Source: Litoribacillus peritrichatus (GTDB taxonomy: Bacteria > Pseudomonadota > Gammaproteobacteria > Pseudomonadales > Litoribrevibacteraceae). From it: 64,000 nucleotides of DNA. The notes below the pieces were generated by a model, which was not told where the DNA came from, did not search any database, and saw only the letters and a list, made by a program, of their open reading frames with translations. The DNA is taken from assembly GCF_039537985.1 (NCBI RefSeq), contig NZ_BAABBN010000012.1, positions 248,001 to 312,000 on the forward strand. The letters are read 5' to 3'. The position numbers were made by a program, and so were the translations under genes. Of this stretch, positions 8,843 to 17,300 are shown in pieces (the first letter of the stretch is position 1; the number at the start of each line of letters is the position of its first letter).

Positions 8843-9223
8843 TTATAACCTACCCACTAAAATCATCAAAGCGCTTGCACAAATAACAACACCCGTTAAA
8901 AACAATCCACAAACCCGAAACCTAAGGTCTTCTTTGATCCTGCTCACGCCAAAAGCATGAGAGCATCGAGCGACTAAAAAAGTGATGCTCAGGGCATGAA
9001 TCCACATCGCATTGGTATTTTCGATTTCAACAAAATAAATCAATAAAAATGTGAGCGGCACATACTCCGAAAAATTACCATGCACCCGAACGGCACGCTC
9101 CAGCTTTTTATTCTCACCTACCCCAAAAGCAACTTTATAATGCCGCCGAATCCATATCACCCGAGCACTTAAAAATACAAAGAACAAGCCAAAAACCGCA
9201 GCATACAAAGGCGTAATCAACAC
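8843..9223 (-). CDS. MAPEG family membrane protein
   Basis: A 126-residue protein with four hydrophobic helices and the MAPEG core: RVIWIRRHYK, then ERAVRVHGNFSEYVPL (the E-R-x-x-R-x-x-x-N signature) and a later SRIKEDLRFRVCG. MAPEG proteins include glutathione-dependent enzymes of eicosanoid metabolism; the bacterial YecN-like members are poorly characterised. The start is GTG at 9223, supported by a strong AAGGAG leader. It is divergent from a LysR gene, which may regulate it. Confidence 0.88.
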   Translation of the reverse strand: MLITPLYAAVFGLFFVFLSARVIWIRRHYKVAFGVGENKKLERAVRVHGNFSEYVPLTFLLIYFVEIENTNAMWIHALSITFLVARCSHAFGVSRIKEDLRFRVCGLFLTGVVICASALMILVGRL

Positions 9224-9262
9224 TTTAACTCCTTATTTCAAATTAATAATTTTCATCCAAAG

Positions 9263-9338
9263 AAAAAATATATTCTTTTCATAAAGGGCTGACAAAACAG
9301 AATTTATGTTTTATAAAAAATATCTACTTTTTCATAAA
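9263..9338. promoter_or_regulatory. Divergent MAPEG/LysR control region with direct repeats
   Basis: Two near-identical AT-rich direct repeats, 9263-9285 and 9315-9338, each read AAAAAATAT, then a short variable part, then CTTTT(T)CATAAA. They lie in the 123-base divergent region and could be binding sites for the adjacent LysR protein or UP-element-like sequences. This is inferred from position only. Confidence 0.35.
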
Positions 9339-9346
9339 ATAAGCAA

Positions 9347-10279
9347 ATGAAGTACAAACAGTCTCCTCCAATACAATACATCCCTGTTTTTGAAGCTGCA
9401 GCCCGGCACCTGAGTTTTAAAAAAGCCGCAGATGAACTGTGCGTTTCAGCTCCGGCGGTAGGCCAGCAAATTAAAGCCTTTGAGGATTGGCTTGGAAAGC
9501 CATTATTTCAGCGACATACTCGAAAGTTAAGCCTTACCCCTGAAGGTAAACATTACCAAGCCACAGCAATGGCCATCATGAAAGTCCACTATCAAGGCTT
9601 TGCTGAATACGAACGTCGCTTTGAGAAGTCAGCCTTGAAGGTAAGTGCACCTCTTTTTGTTGCGCAAGAATTGATTATGCCTCACTACCTGGAGTTTTCT
9701 GATTATCTGCCCAATACCGAGCTACGATTAGAAGCGCGAATGTCATTTGTCGACTTTGACACCGACGCAGTGGATGCCGCCATTCGATTCGGCGATGGCA
9801 ACTGGCCAGAATTAGACTGCCGCCCCCTCTCCAATGCATTTGTGGCTCCTGTATGCAGTCATAACTACGCAAAGTCACACCCACTGAATAACCCTGAAGA
9901 ACTCCATCAGCACCGGCTCATTTATGCTGAACCGGCCATGAGCGGATGGGGTTCCTATTTTTGGAAAGGAGAGGAAACAAAGCCATTTGATATCATCACA
10001 TGTGACTCCTATCTCGCCGCATTAAAGGCGGCATCAAACGATTTAGGCATAGCGCTTGGGATCTTTCCAACAGCCAATCGCTGGATTAACGAACAAAGAC
10101 TCCACTTGCCCTTCCCTATGCAGATCAAAATCAATCGAGGGTTTTGGCTGGTATCGCCGAAATCTGAAAAGCCCCGACCAGAACTGGATGTGTTATACCT
10201 ATGGGTGAAAAAATTGTTTGATGAAATACCAAAACTTGATTCAGATACAAAAATTCTTGATCTAAAAGAGCTCAGTTAA
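9347..10279 (+). CDS. LysR-type regulator, GcvA-like subgroup
   Basis: A 310-residue regulator with an N-terminal winged HTH (residues about 9-66: FEAAARHLSFKKAADELCVS, then GKPLFQRHTRKLSLTPEG) and a C-terminal LysR effector-binding domain. The phrase VSAPAVGQQI in the recognition helix and the VDAAIRFGDG segment in the effector domain are typical of GcvA/AmpR-like LysR proteins. The probable target is the divergent MAPEG gene and itself. The effector is unknown. Confidence 0.88.
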   Translation: MKYKQSPPIQYIPVFEAAARHLSFKKAADELCVSAPAVGQQIKAFEDWLGKPLFQRHTRKLSLTPEGKHYQATAMAIMKVHYQGFAEYERRFEKSALKVSAPLFVAQELIMPHYLEFSDYLPNTELRLEARMSFVDFDTDAVDAAIRFGDGNWPELDCRPLSNAFVAPVCSHNYAKSHPLNNPEELHQHRLIYAEPAMSGWGSYFWKGEETKPFDIITCDSYLAALKAASNDLGIALGIFPTANRWINEQRLHLPFPMQIKINRGFWLVSPKSEKPRPELDVLYLWVKKLFDEIPKLDSDTKILDLKELS

Positions 10280-10318
10280 CATTGAATACCAAGTATTCGA
10301 TTGCTAGCACTTAGGTCA

Positions 10319-11281
10319 TCAAACCTTTGCCAAAGAACCATCTGTTTGAAGTTCAAAGCAGTCCAAGTCATTGGCTAAAAATAAGTGACCTGAATAAGAA
10401 TTACGAGCTTCGTTTTCTATGTCATTAATCGACATGGCTGAATCGGTTTGAGCACCATACCTCGGGCTAAAATGGGTCAACACCAAATTCTGAAGTTCAT
10501 TTTTCTCCGCGCTATCGGCAACTAATTTGGCCGAGCTGTGTTGTGGGCCAGGCCCTATTTTTTCAAGTACATCATGGGTATAGGTAGCCTCGTGAACCAA
10601 AACATGGGCATTTTTCATAGCCTCAGACAAAAGATCAGGATTGTCGTTATCTCCGGCAATGATTATTTTCCTGGAAACTCGTGCCGGTAAAAAATAATCT
10701 TCACCTGAAATGACTCGACCATCGTCCAAAGTAACCGATCGCCCTTGTTGTAACTGCCCCCATAACGGCCCAGAAGGAACACCGTCCTTCCGAAGTTGGT
10801 CAGCATCCAGTTTCCGTCCAGAAACCTTCTCACTGAACGCATACCCAAACGAAGGAACCCGATGAGAGAGTTGAATCACTTCCAGTTTAAAGTCCAAGTC
10901 AGCAGGCAATGATGACGCCTCTGCAACATCCACAAACTGAATTTCAAAATTCAACCACAATTCAGTACTTGCTATAACACCCTCCACAAACGACCGAATC
11001 TTAGCCGGTGCCACCAGCCATAAAGGTGCTGTTCGGCCAGCCATAGCAGCACTGGCCAACACACCGGGTAAGCCGTAACAGTGATCGCCATGGATGTGGG
11101 TAATAAAAATTGCCTGCAGGTTTTTAAGAGTGAGGTTTGTTTCTAATAAACGATGCTGAGTGCCTTCGCCACAATCAACCAAACACCAGGATTTTGAATT
11201 TGTTTTTTTAATTGCAAGACCAGAAACATTTCTGGCTTTGGTTGGCGTACCAGACGAGGTACCTAAAAATTGAATTTGCAT
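10319..11281 (-). CDS. rnz: Ribonuclease Z (tRNA 3' endonuclease, short form)
   Basis: A 320-residue metallo-beta-lactamase-fold nuclease that cleaves the 3' trailer of tRNA precursors, in the cytoplasm. The protein begins MQIQFLGTSSGTPT, and has the zinc-binding THIHGDH motif, GLPG, the flexible-arm region in the middle, an AGDND metal Asp and a late LTHFSPRY. I chose ATG at 11281 because it gives the canonical N-terminus; a longer in-frame start to 11368 adds an unrelated leader. The ribosome-binding site is weak, so translation may be coupled to the upstream gene 31 bases away. It appears to be the last gene of a three-gene unit. Confidence 0.92.
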   Translation of the reverse strand: MQIQFLGTSSGTPTKARNVSGLAIKKTNSKSWCLVDCGEGTQHRLLETNLTLKNLQAIFITHIHGDHCYGLPGVLASAAMAGRTAPLWLVAPAKIRSFVEGVIASTELWLNFEIQFVDVAEASSLPADLDFKLEVIQLSHRVPSFGYAFSEKVSGRKLDADQLRKDGVPSGPLWGQLQQGRSVTLDDGRVISGEDYFLPARVSRKIIIAGDNDNPDLLSEAMKNAHVLVHEATYTHDVLEKIGPGPQHSSAKLVADSAEKNELQNLVLTHFSPRYGAQTDSAMSINDIENEARNSYSGHLFLANDLDCFELQTDGSLAKV

Positions 11282-11312
11282 GTAATAAAAAGCCAATATA
11301 TAAAAAGTTTCA

Positions 11313-11714
11313 TCAAAGTGCGTCAGCAGAATACAGCGCAAGCCAAGCATCCAACCTTTGCTCTGCAATTATTTCTTCAGAAATAAAAGTACCAAAACAC
11401 AACTGCCGCTCACGACACGCTTTTTCGGCCAGACCGAGCATTTCATTATGCTCTGGAATGTCTTCACGCCATTCCTGAGATCTAAACAATGAACACAGAA
11501 ACACGTGACCAAGTACCAAGTGATCATTCGCTAGCTCAGCCTTAACCACCTCTTTTGCGAAGGTTTCCGATTTTTCATAAACCAGACATACCCCGAATAA
11601 ATGGGCAGAGTCATCCATAACAAAACTGCATTCAGGCAGAACTTTGCACTTAAAGAGCACAACATAAAGGGCTTGTCCTTCAGGGTATGAACCTGCGCCG
11701 CTATCGTTACTCAT
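11313..11714 (-). CDS. Uncharacterised 133-residue protein
   Basis: I do not recognise this family. The protein has no signal peptide or membrane segment and is cysteine-containing and mildly acidic. Its ATG at 11714 has a good AAAGGG leader and overlaps the 3' end of the upstream binding-protein gene by 8 bases, which indicates translational coupling. RNase Z follows 31 bases downstream. The overlap and leader are the main reasons to accept it as real. Confidence 0.65.
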   Translation of the reverse strand: MSNDSGAGSYPEGQALYVVLFKCKVLPECSFVMDDSAHLFGVCLVYEKSETFAKEVVKAELANDHLVLGHVFLCSLFRSQEWREDIPEHNEMLGLAEKACRERQLCFGTFISEEIIAEQRLDAWLALYSADAL

Positions 11715-12486
11715 CTACCCTTTCCCGCCAGTCCTTGAGACCGTATTCAGCCAAAATCTCATCCAGTTCACCGGACCGTCTTAAACGATCAACCCCATCG
11801 GAAAGCATAGTTGCGTACTTACCAGAGGACGGAAGCTCGGGAGAAAAAGCGATATATGATTTTTGGGGTGAAGTTGCAACGCCTACCTTCTTCAACCTAT
11901 TTGTAGCGCTCAATTGTTTAGCCAGATGCCAAAAAACAGGTTCTGTAGACACGACCAAATCCACTCGATTTGAAAGCAACATTCGCAGATTATTCTTCAC
12001 AGGAGTATTGCCATAGTTAACCTGAATTCTATCCCGGTTGGTTTTATTCTCGTAAATATATTGATCCAGTTGCTCGCCGTACGAATAATTCGCCGCAACA
12101 GCTAACTTCATCGAATGAAGCGACGATATATCACTGAATCGCCAGCTGTTTTCAGCAGTCACAAAAAATGAAAAACCGATCATTCCCAATTCATTTTCAG
12201 GAAATACAAAGTCCGGACAATCTTCAACATATGGCCCAACCACACCATCCACTTTCCCTTCCCGAGCCATTTGAATCGCTCGACTCCAAGGAATAACTCT
12301 GTATTCCACCTGATGGCCTTCGTGCTCAAATACGTTTCGGGCGATCTTAATCATATAGCCCTCTTGGGCTGAGCCCGGTTCGCAATTGATCGGACACCAA
12401 AAGTCGGCGGCAAGAACAATGCTATCTCCGTGAGCAGACAAACAGGACAAGAGCAAACATAAAATACCAAACCTGCCATACGCCAT
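11707..12486 (-). CDS. Periplasmic solute-binding protein, SBP_bac_3-like, orphan
   Basis: A 259-residue exported protein with a signal peptide (residues 1-20, cleaved after SAHG). The family-3 binding-protein layout is clear: DFWCPINCEPG near the N-terminus, a VIPWSRAIQMAREGKVDGVVG hinge segment cut short here for length, and a C-terminal RRSGELDEILAEYGL helix. No ABC permease or ATPase is nearby, so it may act as a sensor or signalling partner rather than in transport. It shares the PW-x-RA motif with at least the binding protein at 43.5 kb. Confidence 0.8.
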   Translation of the reverse strand: MAYGRFGILCLLLSCLSAHGDSIVLAADFWCPINCEPGSAQEGYMIKIARNVFEHEGHQVEYRVIPWSRAIQMAREGKVDGVVGPYVEDCPDFVFPENELGMIGFSFFVTAENSWRFSDISSLHSMKLAVAANYSYGEQLDQYIYENKTNRDRIQVNYGNTPVKNNLRMLLSNRVDLVVSTEPVFWHLAKQLSATNRLKKVGVATSPQKSYIAFSPELPSSGKYATMLSDGVDRLRRSGELDEILAEYGLKDWRERVDE

Positions 12487-12571
12487 AGTTACATAGAATC
12501 TCGAAATTCATTCATTTACAGAATAGACGATAGTGGTTAAGCCCGAAAATACCGACATTTATATCGTATTT

Positions 12572-13498
12572 TTACTCCCTGTTGATCAGATTCGTCAAAG
12601 GGTCTTGGCAAGTGTCGTCTTGAATACAGCGCTGATTCGCATAAGCCTGCTCTCTGATTTCTTTAAAGTCAGGAAGCACATTCAAAAAAGACTGGAATGT
12701 TTTATCCCTAAGACCGTCGTCCAATAGCTGATTAATCGCAGCAATAATCTTCCTTCCTTCTGGAGTATCAGGGCAACTGGCACGGATCGGTGCGAAGTTT
12801 ACGCCCTCAGAAAGCATCATATATTCAAGATCATGATCCGGAAACAATCTCGTGAAATTCTGAAATTCTTCAGGAAACACCAATACACTGCCCACTTTTC
12901 TGCCTGGTGTATTTGCCATCCGAAGCAAGCTTACTGGTCCTTGGGCTGCCGTCATGTAACGGATATCACCGGTCTTAGTGGTTTTAATAAGATCACCCAT
13001 TAAACCAAACACAGGACGACCATTAATGATCAGCAAACGCCTGAGATCATGTGAATCCCTGATAACATCTCGGATGGACGCAATCCGTGTCGCCCCGTTA
13101 TTCGAGAGTAGTTGATAGACTTCAGGCCGGGCCGCAACTCCGTAATCCACAGTATTCATGATGGAATCCGAATAAACACGGTGGTCGGTATCAGGCAGTT
13201 TCCAACTGCCCGAGCTACAAAACCGATCGTTTTCCGGATCTTGCATATCTCGTTGCCAGCGAGCCGCGTTCGCCAATACAATTTTGTTATTAAACCCGGC
13301 CTCGATATACGCATGCGCAAGGTCATAACCAATCCCAACTTTTTCAGGCGATCCAAACGGAGGGATATTAAAGGTATACCACACGTAAGGCGAGCCGGCA
13401 TACACCACCGGGCTCAAGCTCAAGACCAAAAGAGAACTGGCTGCAATTGAGTTGCTGATCACTTTTTTCAACACAGACCTTAGATCAATCAAAACCAC
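12572..13498 (-). CDS. Exported solute-binding-like protein (TIGR02285-like)
   Basis: A 308-residue protein with a signal sequence (LLVLSLSPVVYA, residues about 23-34) and a binding-protein-like mature part: YTFNIPPF, then GIGYDLAHAY, FCSSGSWKLP and a C-terminal helix KIIAAINQLLDDGLR. It resembles the TIGR02285 group, which has the periplasmic binding fold but no assigned ligand. The start is a GTG at 13498 with a poor leader, so a downstream start is possible. It is the second of two tandem orphan binding-like genes on this strand. Confidence 0.65.
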   Translation of the reverse strand: MVLIDLRSVLKKVISNSIAASSLLVLSLSPVVYAGSPYVWYTFNIPPFGSPEKVGIGYDLAHAYIEAGFNNKIVLANAARWQRDMQDPENDRFCSSGSWKLPDTDHRVYSDSIMNTVDYGVAARPEVYQLLSNNGATRIASIRDVIRDSHDLRRLLIINGRPVFGLMGDLIKTTKTGDIRYMTAAQGPVSLLRMANTPGRKVGSVLVFPEEFQNFTRLFPDHDLEYMMLSEGVNFAPIRASCPDTPEGRKIIAAINQLLDDGLRDKTFQSFLNVLPDFKEIREQAYANQRCIQDDTCQDPLTNLINRE

Positions 13499-13565
13499 TG
13501 GCCTGTTGTCATATCACCCACATCAATCATCAAGCCAGGAAGACCATCACTTTTATTCATTGAGT

Positions 13566-14147
13566 TTAAATACCGCCTGCCGCTGCCATCACTACGCTCA
13601 TGGTTCCATAATCACTGGTCAAACTGAAAGGCTGACTGACCTTAAAACGTTTAAAGCCTGCCCCATCTAACGCGGTACTAATTCGGTTTTCCGTGAGCCC
13701 AGTTCCAGATCCATCCAGGTCTAACCAATCCCATTGAATAAAAATACCTTTATCAGAAAGAAGACGCTTAAGTAGCAATAGCGTTTGTTCATAATCTGGC
13801 AGAAAACTGCACACCGAAGAAGCCACAACCAAATCAAATGGCGTTTCAAACACAGATGAACTGGTTATCAGTTCTTCCGTCAGTTCAGCCGCCAACGTTT
13901 CAACGCAAGGCAATTGCTTAGCATCTAAGGCTGATATCATTTTCGGGGAAGGGTCCAAGGCAACAATCTGATCCACCAACGGAGCCATTCGCTCAGACAA
14001 CAAGCCAGTGCCACAACCAAAGTCCAATACTCTTAAACCTTTAAGATTCACTACATTAATTAAAGTTTGGTACGCTTTATCTGCGTATAAAACGGCATCT
14101 TTATTTGCATCCCATTCCGATGCGTAATCATCCCAACTGTCACTCAT
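13566..14147 (-). CDS. Class I SAM-dependent methyltransferase
   Basis: A 193-residue Rossmann-fold methyltransferase. Motif I is VLDFGCGTGLLSE (residues about 40-52), the acidic end of strand 2 is VALDPSPKM, and the post-I region continues with PFDLVVASSVCSFLPD, which is the usual motif-II/III placement. The substrate cannot be inferred. ATG at 14147 gives the typical short N-terminus. It is divergent from the giant kinase gene with 180 bases between. Confidence 0.85.
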   Translation of the reverse strand: MSDSWDDYASEWDANKDAVLYADKAYQTLINVVNLKGLRVLDFGCGTGLLSERMAPLVDQIVALDPSPKMISALDAKQLPCVETLAAELTEELITSSSVFETPFDLVVASSVCSFLPDYEQTLLLLKRLLSDKGIFIQWDWLDLDGSGTGLTENRISTALDGAGFKRFKVSQPFSLTSDYGTMSVVMAAAGGI

Positions 14148-14327
14148 TCTTTCTTCTCTTGTAATAGGATCATACTCGATGAATCCTGATTCTAATTATG
14201 CCGAAATCGAATCTTCTGATGAACACAGTGCTTTAGTCTACACTGATTATATTCAATCACTTGAACGCACTTTTCATTTCAATCCGGCGTGCAATTTTAC
14301 TCAAACAAATCGATCAGACGCACTCAT

Positions 14328-17300
14328 ATGCATTTGTTTAAGGATTATGAATTAAAGGATCAGCAACAGCACTCTGATAACAAAATAGTGTTTGACGCCG
14401 TCCGTATAAGTGATCAGCAACGCGTTCAGCTGAACTATTATCAGACAGAGGTAGCCAACTACACAAACCTGCCTTACATAAACAACACATTTAATTGCTT
14501 AAAAGCCATTCAATCGCCTTATTTACTGAAAATAGAAGATCTGGTCTACATCGACGAAGGCGTCGCGATTGTCACTGAGCCATACTTGGCCTCTTCACTT
14601 AAATCCATGTTATCTGAAAAAGTGAACTTCTCCTTAATTCAAGTGCTCACCATTATTGTTCAGGTCAGTACAGGACTCAAAGAAATTCACAGTAAAAAAA
14701 TAAGCCATCAGGCAATAAACCCCAGCAACATTACATTTGATCCGGAAAACAACAAGGCGACGATCGTCGACTATGGCATCAGCCAGACTTTTCTTCACAA
14801 AGAACAATCTGATCAGCAGTCTAAATACCTGTACATATCACCCGAGCAAACCGGCAGAATGAACCGAAGTGTTGATCACCGAAGTGACCTCTATTCATTA
14901 GGAGTGGTTTTTTATAAGCTACTGACAAACCAGTGCCCCTTCCAGTCGAATGACATCCTTGAACTGATTCACGCCCACATTGCTCAACAACCGCCACCAC
15001 CGCATAAAATAAATAACACAATTCCTGAAACCATTTCAAAAATTGTCATGAAGTTGTTGTGCAAAGAAGCCGAAAAACGCTATCAAAGTGCTGCCGGGCT
15101 GAATGCCGACATCTTTGCCTGTCTTGAAAAGCTACAACAAACAGGCCAGATCTCCAGACACTTTGAGATTGGTGCCATGGATTTGCGCAGCAAGTTTCAG
15201 ATTCCTGAAAAACTTTACGGGCGAAATCACGAGATCCAATTACTGCTCAACACCTTTGAGAACAGTGCTGCGGGTAATTTTGAAACCGTGATTGTCGGCG
15301 GTTACTCAGGGGTCGGAAAATCGGCCTTAATTAACGAAATACAAAAACCGTTAGTTGCCAAACGGGGGCTGTACACACAAGGCAAATACGATCAGTTTAA
15401 AAAAGCGCAACCTTACAGCGCCATTCTCCAGGCTTTAACTGACATCGTGCGCCAGATATTAACTAAACAACAAAACCAAGTAGATGAATGGGCAGACATT
15501 TTAATTAAGGCTCTCAACGGTGAAGGTCAGTGCCTCGTCGAAGTTTTACCCATTTTAGAGGCGCTCATTAGTAAACAACCTGAGCTGGAAAAACTTAACT
15601 CCGTTGAAACTCAGGCCCGTTTTAACCGCACCTGTGAAGCGCTTGTTAAAGCCTTCTCATCCAGAGATCATCCGTTTATTTTATTTCTGGACGATCTTCA
15701 GTGGGCGGACCTGGCCAGTCTCAATCTGATTGATCATTTAATAAAATGTCAATGTCCCTACATGATGCTCATCATGGCCTATCGAGATAACGAAGTAGAC
15801 AGCCACCACCCGTTTACCACACTGATACTTCATGACAGACATGAAGACCCGCATACCCAAGAAATCGCCCTGCAGCCCATTACGCTCATCGACATACAAC
15901 ATTTAGTCAGTGAAACCCTGCATAAAGACATCCCACAGATTGGGCCACTGGCACAGGAACTGATGTTAAAAACACAAGGAAACCCTTTCTTTCTTGGTCA
16001 GCTCTTCTCTTTGCTTTATCAGGATCAGCTTGTGATGTTTGATCCTGAACGAGGCTGGCAGTGGGATATGCAAAATATTCAACAAGCCCGTTTAAGCAGT
16101 GATGTTGTCATACTGATGACCAGTAAACTGAAAAAGTACTCACAAATAACACAAAGCGCACTCAATATGGGAGGCATTCTTGGTGCTGAATTCCAGATCC
16201 ATTTAGCCAGTCTGGGGTTAAATCAAGACCCTGATAGCACTTACCTGGCCTTACTGCCTGCCATACAGGACGGATTACTTAAAGAGCAGACAGACCGTCT
16301 GAAGTTTGCTCACGACAAAATTCACGAGTCCAGCTATGCGTTAATGCCCAAAAAAGAGCGAACCAAGCGCCATGCCTTGGTGGCTAAGTTTATGCTTGAA
16401 ACCTTCGATCAGGATACCATTGAAGCGGAAATATTCACCATCGTTGAGCACCTGAACAACTCAAGTGAGCTTATCACCCAGCCCGAACAGAAATTAGAAC
16501 GTTCAAAATACAATTACCAGGCAGGTATCAAAGCCAAGCAGTCATCCGCGTTTGAACCCGCTGTAGACTTTTTGTTGCAAGCCAAAAACTACTTGGATAA
16601 CACCATTTGGCAACACCACCCTGATTATGCTTATGATCTGCACTATGCATTAGCGCAAGCGGCTTATACGACAGCAAAGTTTGAACTTTCAGAAAACATC
16701 ATCCGTCTTTGCCTCGATAAAGTACAAAACCAGACTCAAATCCCCCCGCTTGTACAGCTTTATCAGGATCTGCTTTTTGCGGACAGTCGACATGAAGAAG
16801 GCATTCATTTTGCCCTAAATAAACTGAAAGAATACGGGCTCACGTTACCGGCAAAACCCAGCAAGTTTGCCATTTTAAAAGAATACTTCACCTTAAAAAT
16901 ACGGCAAGGATTACGCCCAACGGAAACCTTAATTGACCTCCCCCAAACCACCAACCCCAAAATACTCGACATCATAGCAATCATCGCTAACATGGTACCT
17001 TCATGCTACATGATCAATGGCAACCTGATGGGCCTGATTTCTCTGCGGATGGCCAATTTGAGCTTAAAATACGGCAATAACATCTACTCTTCGTTTGGCT
17101 TTGCAATGACAGGCTTGGTCGAAACAGGCATTTTCAAACGCATCCAAAGCGGTCGAAAATACTACGATTTAAGTTATGCCATCGAAGAAAAATACCCAAA
17201 CAAACCGATCAAAGGCCGGAATATGATGCTGATGAGCAGCTTTGCCGGCCCCTGGACAGAACCCATTAGCCAATATAAACAATTACTGGAGCCCGCCCGC

